DNA of 64,000 nt from Anaerotignum propionicum (GTDB lineage: Bacteria; Bacillota; Clostridia; Lachnospirales; Anaerotignaceae). Every line of letters starts with the position of its first letter. The stretch's first letter is position 1. The notes under the pieces are model-generated. The model did not search any database, had not been told where the DNA came from, and saw only the letters and a program-made list of their open reading frames with translations. The stretch spans positions 186,001-250,000 of the forward strand of contig NZ_JANGAD010000001.1 of assembly GCF_024461735.1 (NCBI RefSeq), in the 5' to 3' direction. Made by a program: the position numbers and the translations under genes. Below are positions 11,299 through 21,020 of this stretch, piece after piece.

Positions 11299-11353
11299 TT
11301 GACAAGGAACTCCTACAATTGTATTATATAAATAACATACAATTGTAGGAGTT
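11299..11353 (+). promoter_or_regulatory. Autoregulated promoter with twin BlaI-type operators
   Basis: The -35 TTGACA (11299-11304) and -10 TATTAT (11322-11327) are 17 bases apart. Two 16-base arms, AACTCCTACAATTGTA (11308-11323) and its exact inverse (11338-11353), flank the start site. Each arm holds the dyad TACAATTGTA, matching the TACA/TGTA core bound by BlaI/MecI. The first dyad lies between -35 and -10, the second just past the start site. The blaI ribosome site AGGAG (11347-11351) is inside the second arm. Confidence 0.85.
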
Positions 11354-11359
11354 GATAGC

Positions 11360-11755
11360 ATGAAAAAAACAGAAGATATTTCTCGCTTACCAGACACGGA
11401 ACTGGAAATTATGAAAGTCATATGGAATGGTGATAAAATTCACTCTACAGCAGAAATTAAGGAGCAACTGGAGGTAAGGCGGGCATGGAATATTTCTGCG
11501 TTACAAACCCTGCTGAATCGTTTGATCGAACGAGGTTTTTTGCAATCTTATAAAGAAGGCAAAAACCGTTTTTACATTGCCTGTGTTGAAGAGGCGGACT
11601 ATTTGGCAATGGAAAACAAGCTGTTCCTAAACAAGGTAAATAACAATTCTCTGACAAAATTGGTTGCCTCATTATATGACAGTCGTGCTATTTCCGAAAA
11701 TGATTTGGATGAGCTGGCTACATATATTCGCAACAAAACAGGGGGAGAGGCCTAA
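11360..11755 (+). CDS. blaI: BlaI/MecI/CopY-family winged-helix repressor
   Basis: This 131-residue dimeric repressor starts MKKTEDISRLPDTELEIMKVIW, the classic BlaI N-terminus, followed by a winged helix (residues 10-75, with SALQTLLNRLIERGFL as the recognition region) and a C-terminal dimer helix. In the family it blocks its own operon until cleaved after BlaR1 signalling. Its operators lie immediately upstream. The stop shares one base with the start of blaR1. No beta-lactamase gene is nearby, so the regulated target is open. Confidence 0.92.
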   Translation: MKKTEDISRLPDTELEIMKVIWNGDKIHSTAEIKEQLEVRRAWNISALQTLLNRLIERGFLQSYKEGKNRFYIACVEEADYLAMENKLFLNKVNNNSLTKLVASLYDSRAISENDLDELATYIRNKTGGEA

Positions 11756-14142
11756 TGTATTTGTTTCAGAGCGTTATTAAAATTTCTGTATTTTCTTCTA
11801 TTGCAATCATCTGTTTAGGCGTTCTGTCACATTTTATTGGTAAACAATATGGGGTGAAATGGAGATATTTTGTTTGGCTTATCATTGGATTGAGGCTGAT
11901 TGTGCCAATTGATATCACTTTACCTAGACCAGTTGTGGAAATACCTAGAATACAGACAAAAGCGGAGGCTACATACGCATCAAAGACCTATCCGTTGGAA
12001 AAGGATAAACCAAGTGAATTATCCGTACCTGTTGAAAAGCAGATAGGAAAGAACATGGAAATTCAGTCTACTCAAACGACAGGGACTTCAATAGACATGG
12101 AAAAGCTACAGAATAAAATTTGGATATTTTGGATTTTTGGTATGATTATTTATTTTCTGTATCAAATCGTAAAATATCAAAGGTTTTTAAGAGATCTAAA
12201 TAGAAACAGCCGTAGTATTAGAGATGCAGAAGTACTGGAAGTATATTATGATGTTTGCCGAGAGATGGAAATGAAACAGAGGCCGGAAATTTATTTTTGT
12301 GGTATACTCACCAGTTCTCTTTGCACAGGTTTTTTTCATCAAAGAATATATTTAAACCATGAAGAGTATGCAAGAAATCAGTTGCAATTTATTTTAAAGC
12401 ATGAACTGGTGCACTGTAAAAGACGGGATGTTTGGTATAAAGGCGTGTTGGTGATTGCGAAAGGGATACATTTTTTTAATCCCTTTGTACATTGGATGGG
12501 GCTTAAGGCGGAACAGGATCTGGAGTATTCTTGTGACAGCTTGGTTTTACAGAAATGTTCCTTGGTACAACGTCAAGACTATGGGTTGACCATTTTAGAC
12601 ACCATTCGACAAGGCGGACATAAAAGTCCTTTTTCCACGGCCTTTTATGGTGGGAAGGAGGCATTAAAAGTGCGCATTGATTATATTTTTGATATGAGAA
12701 AAAAGAAAAGGGGAATCCCACTTTTCTTAGCTTTGCTTTTCATTGTTTGGTTTGGAACAGCGTTCGTAGGTTGCGGAAAGAATCATGAGAATCAAGAGAA
12801 AGAGGAGATAGTTGACTCAGTGGCTATGCTATATGAATGCAAGCTTGATTATATTGGCAATCATATCGGGGTTGGAGCGATTCTTGGCAAATTAACGTTA
12901 CCGGAAGGCATTCGACCCAGCAGTGAGGGAATAGAGTTGTTCACCAAGGAAGAGCCCTTTGGAGTAAGACAATATTTGACCTTAGAGAATGGAATGGAAA
13001 TTCCAAAAGATGGGTGGTTTGAGCGGGATGCCATGATTTTCTTGGCATTGGTCGATAATGCTTCCTTCTTTGAATATGCCATTATCGACGAGAATGGAGA
13101 GGAGCAAATTCTGCATTTTGATCGAGAGGATGGTTCAAAGTATTTCGGTGAGACAGATTTACGTACTATGACCACTGACATAGAGGCGTTCCGCGGTTTT
13201 ATGAAAGAGTTGGATCAACTTTATCCTGATAACAATCAAATAAATTTATTGCTGGATGAAATTGTAGATGAAATGGGAAACTCTTTTTCCTATGAAGCAT
13301 TGGGCAAAAATGAAAAATATGAAGAAATGCTTAAGCTTGGAGATGGGGCTTTGGCAGAGTTATTAAGCCAGTTCTATCAAGGTCAGGCTGCAGATACTAG
13401 GGGATATATTATGATGGCCACGTGTTTGAAGCTTTTAAATACTCCGGAAGCCACAATTTCCAATTTACTGAAAGAAATGACGCCCAGCCAATGGTTTAAG
13501 GCGTACTGCGCATTAGATTCCGTGGTGGTAGAACCCTTTGTTTACGACGAAAAACGATATGGAGAGGGGTTAGAAAAGCGGGGATTGTTGTCTATGAAAG
13601 ATAAAACCCAGCAAGGCCTGATTACAAGACATAGTGATATAAATAAAGCTTTGTATGTGGCTATGGAGCGGCATTATTCTGAGGATTCAAACGAGGGAGA
13701 GGTGCAAATTGTTGCTCCATTGATTAGTCATATTACTCAAGATAAAGATAAACTCTCCGTTTATGCAGTCATTGGGTTAAATAAATATGCTTTTATACGT
13801 ACACCGAACCTAGGGTATCAGCTGGTAGAGGGGGGTGGAAGCTATATTCCTTCTCGATTGGATTTTGAATGGAAGAATAAGGAGTGGACTTTGGTGGAGT
13901 GGGTTGAAGCCAAGGATGGTTCATATCATGCGCCTTCTATTGAAGAAATGTGCCAAGGAGCCAATGCTGAGGTTGCGAAGGATTTGATTTCATATGACCG
14001 TAGAGAGTTGAGCATGTTGCTTAAGCAAAATCTAATATTCTATTTAAACGGCAGAACGGATATTACAGTATATCATACGAGTAATATGGATGAAACGGAT
14101 ATAAAGGAGATTCAAAAATATATTTCTTTTATACAGAATTAA
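11755..14142 (+). CDS. blaR1: BlaR1-type M56 antirepressor metalloprotease with a large C-terminal sensor
   Basis: This 795-residue membrane protein has helices at about 5-30, 40-55 and 120-140, then an M56 zinc protease with HELVH at 216-220 and the third ligand in AEQDLEYSCD (252-261). A last membrane span near 318-338 ends in GTAFVGC. The extracellular part (340-795) is long. Its first segment (LYECKLDYIGNHIGVG..LTLPEG) resembles the DUF4825 region found in clostridial BlaR1 proteins. I see no SxxK penicillin-binding serine, so it probably senses something other than acylating beta-lactams. It is co-transcribed with blaI. Confidence 0.85.
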   Translation: MYLFQSVIKISVFSSIAIICLGVLSHFIGKQYGVKWRYFVWLIIGLRLIVPIDITLPRPVVEIPRIQTKAEATYASKTYPLEKDKPSELSVPVEKQIGKNMEIQSTQTTGTSIDMEKLQNKIWIFWIFGMIIYFLYQIVKYQRFLRDLNRNSRSIRDAEVLEVYYDVCREMEMKQRPEIYFCGILTSSLCTGFFHQRIYLNHEEYARNQLQFILKHELVHCKRRDVWYKGVLVIAKGIHFFNPFVHWMGLKAEQDLEYSCDSLVLQKCSLVQRQDYGLTILDTIRQGGHKSPFSTAFYGGKEALKVRIDYIFDMRKKKRGIPLFLALLFIVWFGTAFVGCGKNHENQEKEEIVDSVAMLYECKLDYIGNHIGVGAILGKLTLPEGIRPSSEGIELFTKEEPFGVRQYLTLENGMEIPKDGWFERDAMIFLALVDNASFFEYAIIDENGEEQILHFDREDGSKYFGETDLRTMTTDIEAFRGFMKELDQLYPDNNQINLLLDEIVDEMGNSFSYEALGKNEKYEEMLKLGDGALAELLSQFYQGQAADTRGYIMMATCLKLLNTPEATISNLLKEMTPSQWFKAYCALDSVVVEPFVYDEKRYGEGLEKRGLLSMKDKTQQGLITRHSDINKALYVAMERHYSEDSNEGEVQIVAPLISHITQDKDKLSVYAVIGLNKYAFIRTPNLGYQLVEGGGSYIPSRLDFEWKNKEWTLVEWVEAKDGSYHAPSIEEMCQGANAEVAKDLISYDRRELSMLLKQNLIFYLNGRTDITVYHTSNMDETDIKEIQKYISFIQN

Positions 14143-14189
14143 AAATTATATATTTTCTATACTTTTTAGCAGAGAAACGAGCCACTATA

Positions 14190-14241
14190 AGCTGACTACC
14201 TAATAGGTTATACATAATCACCTATGGGAAGTCAGTTTTTT
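14190..14241 (+). terminator. Terminator of the blaI-blaR1 operon
   Basis: CTGACT (14192-14197) with the following ACCTAATAGGT region pairs with ACCTATGGGAAGTCAG (14220-14235, imperfect), followed by TTTTTT. Bases 14242-14504 hold no gene that I can recognise. Confidence 0.65.
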
Positions 14242-14504
14242 GGGGGTAAATATAAATAACGGAATGAAAGATGAGTAGAGTGGGGGTGGTGCCTACCATT
14301 CCAAAAGACACTTTATCCATTTTAAAAGTTAGAGCGTTTAATATCATTCAGGTGTTATTGTCCATTTAAGAAATATGATAGATAGGATTAGATTTTTGAG
14401 TGAGATTTGAAATTAAACTTTAGAAAATCCATTCTTGATGTGGCAAAAAGAAACATAGCACCTTTAAAATGTGAAAGACAAGAAGAGTAGAAAAAAAATA
14501 AGAA

Positions 14505-14550
14505 AAGAAAATATTTAGGGCTGAAGGTTCTCAAGTGACCTTCAGCCCTA
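14505..14550 (-). terminator. Terminator of the SpoIID-like gene (minus strand)
   Basis: TAGGGCTGAAGGT (14516-14528) and ACCTTCAGCCCTA (14538-14550) form a perfect 13-bp stem with a 9-base loop. On the minus strand a T-rich tract follows. Confidence 0.85.
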
Positions 14551-14596
14551 GTAATCATCAAAACAGGTTATTATGTGTTTTACCCAAAGATAGGGA

Positions 14597-16900
14597 TTAC
14601 ATTACTTTTTCTACAGTTGTGCCTGGGAAATATTTTTGTATAATTTCTTCCCCCTTAAGTCCTTGGGCGGCCAGTTCCTTGGCACCATATTGGCTTAAAC
14701 CTACGCCGTGACCGCAACCACCGCCATACAGGGCAATTCCTGTTAAAACTCCGTCGCTATTTTTCATTTCTTTGATTGCAAAAAATGCGCTTGGAAGCAT
14801 GATTTGTCCTGTCAGAGTACCACCGCTGATTCTTTGAAGGTTAATAGTTTCGCCAATGGTTAGCTTTGTTGGAGAAAGGACTTTTCGAATGGCATTTTCG
14901 GTAAATACTTGCACAGCGCCGTTCTCAAAATTCATCTCCAATACTTTAATAATACCACCATCTCCTCGATCTGCAACAGATATTCCGATTAATTTTCCCA
15001 ACCCTTTTGGTGTATCTGCTTTCCAACTGCCATCACTTTGCTTTACCTTAATCAATGCCCCATTAGAAGCAGAAATGTTTGCAAAGGTTTTTTCTGTTAT
15101 TTCACCAAGCTGTCCAGCGCTATAATATACTTTCCATCGATACCAAGCAGAGGATTTATCGTACCCATCCATTTGCCAATTCTGCCAAAAAGCAAGCCAT
15201 TCCTCTTCCGTTTTCGGTACTTCCTGGGTCACCCCGTAGGCTTGCCCTTGCAAATAGGATTTGCTATTGCCACTGAAGGTAGCATCTGCTGACCATACAT
15301 CAGTATCCTTGGATCCGTATCCACATGAGGTAGAGTAGAAGTAAGTTTGCGCCACCCGATCTCCGGCGACAACACACATACCTGCTGTTGCCGATACGGC
15401 TTTTTCAGCTTCAGGTGCAGTATCCGAACCCATGAAAACCTGACTGGCAACTGTATCTGTTACATGGGCACCATAGTGACCATATGCATTGGCATAGAAC
15501 TGGTTATAGGCATAGCTTCTGGCGCAGATTGCTTGTGCTTCTAAAGCCGCTTGCCCGAATCTTACCGGCATTTCGTATGGAACTACACCCAAGAGATACT
15601 CTTCCATAGGCAATTCATTAATAATTGCAATTTTATCTCCAATCCGTTCAATTTCGATCAGACCGGAGTAGGCTCTTTCTTCTCCGCTGTCAAAGGTCAT
15701 ACGAACCTTCCCTGAGACAGTCACAATGCCGTGGTCAAACCAAGCCAAATCTGCCGTAAGGGTGGCTGTTCCAGCACTAAAGTCCTTTTCTCCTACGCCA
15801 TTAGAGAGGGAAAAGCCGTCTACGCCTTTTATTGTAACGGATTTTTGCAATCCACCGCCTAATAGCACACGAATATTTTCAGGAACAACATCCTTTTGAA
15901 TTACAGCTCCCATAACTGTATCATCCAAAACATAGAAATCTGCCAAGTCAGTGCCGCAGATGAGGGCATTTTGATTGAGGTATGATAAATCCTGTCCATA
16001 AACACGGAAGTTCTCTGACCACTGCATTTTTCCTTTGCTACTTAAGTATATTTCTTTATTATCTACTCTTTTTATCACTTCGCCGCTAAGTTTTGTGCCT
16101 TCTCTTACGGTTGCTTTACCGTTTTCAATGGTCACATTGCAAAGTCCCGGTTCAAAATCTGTTCCTTCAAAAATAAAGGCTTTTTCGCCGGCACCGGTTA
16201 CAATAATTTGATTGCCTTCTTTTCTGCAATAAATATTTTGTATGGTGGGGGTAACCTCATCTACGGAGAGAAGCCCGATGATTTCACCATCTTTTTGCCA
16301 AAATGAAATTTTCTCGTCTATATAAGCTGATAGGTCGTACCCATCTGCCCCGTAAATCCCTCCATCAAAAAGATTTTCTTGGCCATTTGTGAATAAGACC
16401 TGGGTTTCTTTTTTGATCCCGTAGGAATATATGCTATCTTCACCCCGCCTTGACATCAATGCTTTTTCGAAAAGTTGTGTCCAGAGGCTATAGGCAACTG
16501 CCATTTCTTTATTATCATCCGTAAGAACCATCCGCTTTTCATAATCAGGAGCCACACGATCCATCAGAATTTGAGCCTCCCAAAGTAGTAAATCATCATC
16601 TGGGCGGAAGCCTTCTCCGTCGCCGGAAAAGAAATTAAGTTCCACAGCCGCATTAATATAGGGATAAGCCCAATCCTCCTTTTTTACATCGGGAAAGGAT
16701 GTATCCTGGGGTAAATTTTTAATTTCTTGGGGTGTGTAAAAAGCCAAAGCAAGCATTTTTGCCGCCTGCCCCCTGGTGATGGGGATATCATCCCCGATGG
16801 CTCCTTGAGCCGCTTGACCTTTGGGCTCGGTAGGAGGGGCCCCAGTGCATCCTCCTAATAAAAGACCCATTGCAAGTATCCATATAAATAACCGTTTCAT
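14597..16900 (-). CDS. SLH-domain lipoprotein with SpoIID/LytB lytic domain
   Basis: This exported protein of about 767 residues has a lipoprotein signal (MKRLFIWILAMGLLLGGC, Cys18). S-layer-homology motifs follow (ITRGQAAKMLALAF, FPDVKKEDWAYPYINAAVEL, GFRPDDDLLLWEAQILMDR). A SpoIID domain runs from about residue 425, with EEYLLGVVPYEMP (the Glu before MP is the catalytic acid of SpoIID lytic transglycosylases) and a closing GCGHGVGLSQYGAKELAAQG. The ATG at 16900 is chosen because GGGAG lies 10 bases upstream; a GTG at 16909 is too close. It probably remodels peptidoglycan at the cell surface. Whether it takes part in sporulation is unknown. Bases 16910-17317 hold only AT-rich spacer. Confidence 0.85.
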   Translation of the reverse strand: MKRLFIWILAMGLLLGGCTGAPPTEPKGQAAQGAIGDDIPITRGQAAKMLALAFYTPQEIKNLPQDTSFPDVKKEDWAYPYINAAVELNFFSGDGEGFRPDDDLLLWEAQILMDRVAPDYEKRMVLTDDNKEMAVAYSLWTQLFEKALMSRRGEDSIYSYGIKKETQVLFTNGQENLFDGGIYGADGYDLSAYIDEKISFWQKDGEIIGLLSVDEVTPTIQNIYCRKEGNQIIVTGAGEKAFIFEGTDFEPGLCNVTIENGKATVREGTKLSGEVIKRVDNKEIYLSSKGKMQWSENFRVYGQDLSYLNQNALICGTDLADFYVLDDTVMGAVIQKDVVPENIRVLLGGGLQKSVTIKGVDGFSLSNGVGEKDFSAGTATLTADLAWFDHGIVTVSGKVRMTFDSGEERAYSGLIEIERIGDKIAIINELPMEEYLLGVVPYEMPVRFGQAALEAQAICARSYAYNQFYANAYGHYGAHVTDTVASQVFMGSDTAPEAEKAVSATAGMCVVAGDRVAQTYFYSTSCGYGSKDTDVWSADATFSGNSKSYLQGQAYGVTQEVPKTEEEWLAFWQNWQMDGYDKSSAWYRWKVYYSAGQLGEITEKTFANISASNGALIKVKQSDGSWKADTPKGLGKLIGISVADRGDGGIIKVLEMNFENGAVQVFTENAIRKVLSPTKLTIGETINLQRISGGTLTGQIMLPSAFFAIKEMKNSDGVLTGIALYGGGCGHGVGLSQYGAKELAAQGLKGEEIIQKYFPGTTVEKVM

Positions 16901-17317
16901 TGGTATCACGCTCCCGTCAGACTTTGTACAAGTTTATGCTTTTAAAATAAAAAAAGAACAGGCTGTTTTTTCATATGATTTCATTTTAGAAACAAAAGCT
17001 ATATAGAAAGAGTGTTTTTTCCTTCTCCTTCTGAAAAATATTAATTATTTTTCGTTTTTTTATTATATCTAAATCACTCTTTTGAAATGGTGAATCATAT
17101 TTTTTATATTAAATTCTCAGAAAAATATAAGTTTTTGAGACAGTTAGAAGATAACCAATAGAAAAAAATGTAATGTTCTGAGTTAAATAATAAAAAAATT
17201 GAATTTAATTTCGTAAAATGTATAGGAATTAGTGCACAAAGAATAATGTACGAATATAAAAACATACAGCACATTAACAAAAATTCTTTCTCGTGAAAAA
17301 AAGATCAAAAATTTGTA

Positions 17318-17346
17318 TTGACAAAAATACAATTAAGCTTTAAACT
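17318..17346 (+). promoter_or_regulatory. Sigma-A promoter of the ilv operon
   Basis: TTGACA (17318-17323), a 17-base spacer and TAAACT (17341-17346) lie upstream of the leader peptide. The predicted start is near 17353. The TTG of the -35 box is in frame with the leader ORF but is not its start. Confidence 0.8.
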
Positions 17347-17383
17347 TCCAAATAACAAATTTAAACGGAAGGGAGATCATCGT

Positions 17384-17521
17384 ATGCATAACTTTAGTCA
17401 GTCTGTTAACTACATTATTATTAGCCTCATTAACCTCGTCCTTGTCATTCTCGGTGAGGTTATTTGTGCTGGTAAAAAGTGGTTGACTGCTGATAAAGTT
17501 CATTTGATAAAGATTGCATGA
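17384..17521 (+). CDS. ilv operon leader peptide (attenuator)
   Basis: This 45-codon ORF has AAGGGAG 8 bases before its ATG. Codons 10-27 read YIIISLINLVLVILGEVI, dense in isoleucine, leucine and valine, the end-products of the downstream operon. Such a run is the hallmark of transcription attenuation by ribosome stalling. AACCTC..GAGGTT inside the ORF can form a pause hairpin, and a strong terminator begins 18 bases after the stop, before ilvB. I see no T-box (no specifier loop or TGGNACC-like bulge), the usual clostridial solution. The antiterminator pairing is not obvious by eye. Confidence 0.8.
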   Translation: MHNFSQSVNYIIISLINLVLVILGEVICAGKKWLTADKVHLIKIA

Positions 17522-17538
17522 GATGAAATCCTAAATCA

Positions 17539-17575
17539 AAGGCTGTACAGTGTATCCACTGTACAGCCTTTTTGT
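17539..17575 (+). terminator. ilv attenuator terminator
   Basis: AAGGCTGTACAGTG (17539-17552) and CACTGTACAGCCTT (17557-17570) form a perfect 14-bp stem with a TATC loop, followed by TTTGTTTG. It sits between the leader peptide and ilvB, so read-through must be regulated for the operon to be expressed. Confidence 0.93.
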
Positions 17576-17620
17576 TTGATAAAAATTTGTTTAAAAAAAT
17601 CTATGTAAGGAGGAATAAGA

Positions 17621-19279
17621 ATGGAGCTAAGCGGCTGCCAGATATTAATAGAAACCCTTATTGAACAGGGTGTTACTACGCTATTCGGTTATCCGGGAGG
17701 GACAGTGCTCAGTATTTACGATGAGCTCTACAAAAACAGACATCGTATCAATCATGTACTGACAGCCCATGAGCAAGGTGCAACCCATGCAGCAGATGGT
17801 TATAGTCGTGCCAGCGGCCAGGTTGGTGTTTGTATCGCAACCTCAGGGCCGGGAGCCACAAACCTGATGACAGGGCTTGCAACAGCAAAAGCGGATTCCA
17901 TTCCCATGGTTGCAATTACAGGAAATGTGCCAATGGAGCTAATCGGATCTGATAGTTTCCAAGAAGTAGATACTTTTGGCTTATCCATTCCTGTAACAAA
18001 GCATAGCTTTCGCGTTGATAACGTAGAAACCCTTGCAGAAACAGTTAGAGAGGCATTTCGACTTGCAAAAAGCGGGCGTCCCGGTCCTGTACTGGTGGAT
18101 ATACCGAAAAATATACAGTTAGATAAAACCGAATACGCACCTAAAGGTATCGCGGAAAAATTAACAGATTCCAAGCCCGATACAGCTTTATTAGATCAGG
18201 CGGTTAAGATGATAAACGAAAGTAAATGCCCTGTAATATATTGCGGTGGAGGCGTTATAAACGCAAATTGCTCAGAAATTATAACGAAGCTGATTGAAAA
18301 AACCGATGCATTTATGGTTTGCAGTATGATGGGCTTAACGGCAATGGATAACAGCCATCCCAAGTATCTAGGTATGAGTGGAATGCACGGTAGGTTTGCT
18401 GCAACCAAAGCGATTAGCGAATGTGATTTGGTTATTGCTGCAGGGGTTCGCTTTACTGATAGAGCCACAGGAAACAGAAGCAAGTTTGCTCCAAAGGCCC
18501 AGATTATTCATTTGGACGTTGATTCGGCTGAGCATGGAAAAAATATTGACGCTACACTGCAAATTTCCGGAGACTTATATTTTGCATTGTGCTACATAAA
18601 CTCAAAGCTGGAGCCTCAAAAGCACCCAGATTGGGAAGAAGAAGTAAGGGGATATAAAAACAAAACAAAAGAGGTTTCTGTACCAAAGTGTTATCTATTG
18701 CCCTGGCAGGTGATTGGTGCTGTGAATTGCAGAGCTACACCTGAAACAAATATCGCTACTGATGTTGGTCAACATCAAATGTGGGTTGCCCAATATTATA
18801 ACTTTAAAAAACCTAGAACCTTGCAAACCAGCGGTGGTTTGGGCACAATGGGTTACGGAATGGGTGCTGCCATTGGTGCCGCAATGGCAACAGGAAACAA
18901 AACAGTACTTTTTACCGGTGATGGAAGCTTTGGCATGAACCTAAATGAATTGGCAACGGCGGTTTCTCAAAAACTTCCCCTAATCATTGTTGTTCTGAAC
19001 AACGGGGTGCTGGGAATGATTAGGCAATGGCAGAATCTTTTCTTCGAAAATCATTTTATGTCTAGTAACCTAGAACGAAAGACTGATTTTGTAAAACTGG
19101 CGGAGGCCTTTGGTGCAACTGGTTTACGTGCCGCAAACTTAGAGGAATTAGACGAAGCCATGGACAAAGCTTTTGCTCTAAACAGCCCTGTATTAATTGA
19201 TTGTTTGATTCCCGACGAAGAAAATGTATTCCCCATGGTACCTCCTAATGGTTCCATGGATGACATTATTTTGAAATGA
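17621..19279 (+). CDS. ilvB: Acetolactate synthase large (catalytic) subunit
   Basis: This 552-residue ThDP/FAD enzyme condenses pyruvate to acetolactate, or with 2-oxobutyrate for isoleucine. Domains in order are a ThDP Pyr domain with the catalytic Glu in TAHEQGATHAADGY (about residue 51), a central FAD-like domain, and a PP domain with GDGSFGMNLNE (from about 433) and NNGVLGMIRQWQ. AGGAGG precedes the ATG. It is the first structural gene after the attenuator, with ilvN 10 bases downstream. Confidence 0.95.
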   Translation: MELSGCQILIETLIEQGVTTLFGYPGGTVLSIYDELYKNRHRINHVLTAHEQGATHAADGYSRASGQVGVCIATSGPGATNLMTGLATAKADSIPMVAITGNVPMELIGSDSFQEVDTFGLSIPVTKHSFRVDNVETLAETVREAFRLAKSGRPGPVLVDIPKNIQLDKTEYAPKGIAEKLTDSKPDTALLDQAVKMINESKCPVIYCGGGVINANCSEIITKLIEKTDAFMVCSMMGLTAMDNSHPKYLGMSGMHGRFAATKAISECDLVIAAGVRFTDRATGNRSKFAPKAQIIHLDVDSAEHGKNIDATLQISGDLYFALCYINSKLEPQKHPDWEEEVRGYKNKTKEVSVPKCYLLPWQVIGAVNCRATPETNIATDVGQHQMWVAQYYNFKKPRTLQTSGGLGTMGYGMGAAIGAAMATGNKTVLFTGDGSFGMNLNELATAVSQKLPLIIVVLNNGVLGMIRQWQNLFFENHFMSSNLERKTDFVKLAEAFGATGLRAANLEELDEAMDKAFALNSPVLIDCLIPDEENVFPMVPPNGSMDDIILK

Positions 19280-19289
19280 GGTGATTTGA

Positions 19290-19805
19290 ATGAGTAATGC
19301 CAATGATCAACAGTTTGCGGTTTCCATTATTGTATCAAATCAATCGGGAACCCTTACTAGAATATCGTCTCTCTTTAGTCAAAGAAATTTTAATATCGAC
19401 AGCTTCACCTGCGGTGAAACAATTAATCCTGAGGTTTCAAGGATGACCATAACCGCTACAGGTGATGCCAATAAAAAGGATCAGCTGCTCAAACAAATTT
19501 CCAAGCTTTATGATGTGAAAAAGGTTGAGCTGATGACCACAGATAACACAATTTTGCGAGAGCTTTTAATCGCAAAGGTCAATGCAACGGGTGAAAACCT
19601 TCAAACCATACTGGAAGCAGCAAATGTATTCCGCTCAAAAGTTGTGGATATGTCTCCCGGTTCGGTATGCATTGAAATCACAGGAGAAAGTAGTAAGCTT
19701 AATGCTTTTCTTACTTATGTGGCCCCTTACGGCATACTTGAATACTGTCGTACCGGACTCATCGCTGTTGAACGCGGCAGCAAATGTTTATATGGTGTAG
19801 AGTAA
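19290..19805 (+). CDS. ilvN: Acetolactate synthase small (regulatory) subunit
   Basis: This 171-residue protein has an N-terminal ACT domain ([30 protein letters not shown] spans residues 9-38), which in the family binds valine for feedback inhibition. An ACT-like C-terminal half activates the large subunit. GAGGTGA lies before the ATG. Gene order and spacing indicate co-translation with ilvB. Confidence 0.94.
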   Translation: MSNANDQQFAVSIIVSNQSGTLTRISSLFSQRNFNIDSFTCGETINPEVSRMTITATGDANKKDQLLKQISKLYDVKKVELMTTDNTILRELLIAKVNATGENLQTILEAANVFRSKVVDMSPGSVCIEITGESSKLNAFLTYVAPYGILEYCRTGLIAVERGSKCLYGVE

Positions 19806-19837
19806 TATCAAAATATAATTACAAAGGAGAATGTAAA

Positions 19838-20824
19838 ATGGCTAAAATGTATTATGAACAGGACGCAAAGAAAGAAATGTTGGCAGGAAAAAAGGTTGCA
19901 GTTGTTGGTTATGGTTCTCAGGGGCATGCACATGCACTGAACCTCAAAGATAGTGGCGCTGATGTGGTTGTAGCTCTTTACGAAGGTTCCAAGAGCAAGG
20001 CTCGTGCAGAGGCTGATGGCCTAACAGTTATGACAACACCAGAGGCAGTTAAGGCTGCTGATATCATCATGATTCTGGTAAATGATGAAACACAGGCAAA
20101 AATGTATCAGGCTGACATTAAGCCATATTTGAAATCCGGCTCTACTCTGGCTTTTGCCCATGGTTTCAATATCCACTATGGCCAGATTGTGCCTCCTAGT
20201 GATGTAGACGTTATTATGATCGCTCCTAAGGGTCCCGGACACGTTGTAAGAAGTACATATAAAGAAGGTTTCGGCGTTCCCGCTCTGATTGCTGTATTCC
20301 AGGATGCAAGCGGCACTGCAAAGGATGTGGCGTTGGCTTATGCTGATGGCTTGGGTGCAACTAGAGCAGGTGTTTTGGAAACCACCTTTAGAGAAGAAAC
20401 AGAGACAGACCTTTTTGGTGAGCAAGCAGTGCTTTGCGGTGGTGTTTCCGCATTGATGAAAGCTGGTTTTGATACTTTGGTTGAAGCTGGATATCAGCCT
20501 GAAAATGCTTACTTTGAATGTATCCATGAAATGAAGCTGATTATCGACTTGGTTGTAAAAGAAGGCCTTTCCTTCATGCGCTACTCTTGCAGTGATACCG
20601 CTGAATATGGCGATTACACAGCTGGACCTAAGATTATCACAGAACAGACAAGAGAAGCAATGCGCGGCATCTTGAAGGATATTCAGGATGGCTCCTTTGC
20701 AAGAGAGTGGATTCTGGAAAATCAGGCAAACCGTCCTCACTTCAATGCTATGAGAAGAATGCAGAAGGCACATTTGAGCGAATCTGTTGGTGCTGAATTG
20801 AGAAGCCACATGAGACAACACTAA
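19838..20824 (+). CDS. ilvC: Ketol-acid reductoisomerase
   Basis: This 328-residue class I KARI converts acetolactate to dihydroxyisovalerate. The ATG at 19838 is chosen because of AAAGGAG 8 bases upstream and the family start [10 protein letters not shown]; an upstream in-frame start at 19784 overlaps ilvN. The Rossmann motif is [19 protein letters not shown]. The catalytic region includes [10 protein letters not shown] and the Mg-binding [19 protein letters not shown]. The cofactor loop after the second strand reads [10 protein letters not shown], with Y48-E49 where NADPH-dependent enzymes usually have Arg/Lys. Confidence 0.95.
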   Translation: MAKMYYEQDAKKEMLAGKKVAVVGYGSQGHAHALNLKDSGADVVVALYEGSKSKARAEADGLTVMTTPEAVKAADIIMILVNDETQAKMYQADIKPYLKSGSTLAFAHGFNIHYGQIVPPSDVDVIMIAPKGPGHVVRSTYKEGFGVPALIAVFQDASGTAKDVALAYADGLGATRAGVLETTFREETETDLFGEQAVLCGGVSALMKAGFDTLVEAGYQPENAYFECIHEMKLIIDLVVKEGLSFMRYSCSDTAEYGDYTAGPKIITEQTREAMRGILKDIQDGSFAREWILENQANRPHFNAMRRMQKAHLSESVGAELRSHMRQH

Positions 20825-21020
20825 TCTTTACCTATATAATGTAATGTTATATTTCAAATGAAGCATTACGGATTTTTGCAGACCCACTGTCCCTTGGCAG
20901 TGGGAATTTGCAAGCAGCATCTCCATTTATAATGGAAATGTGTACCCGTTTTATATTTTCATGATATATGCTTTTAAAATGTGGGGGGCTTCCCTATGGG
21001 ATTATTCCTTTAGGGAGTTA

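Noticed and set aside
17318..17383. Upstream extension of the ilv leader ORF to TTG 17318
   Set aside because: That TTG is the -35 box of the ilv promoter and would not be transcribed.
20021..20821. Long minus-strand open frame (266 codons) opposite ilvC
   Set aside because: It lies wholly inside ilvC, has odd composition (Cys/Ser/His-rich) and no ribosome site; it is a shadow of the ilvC codon pattern.
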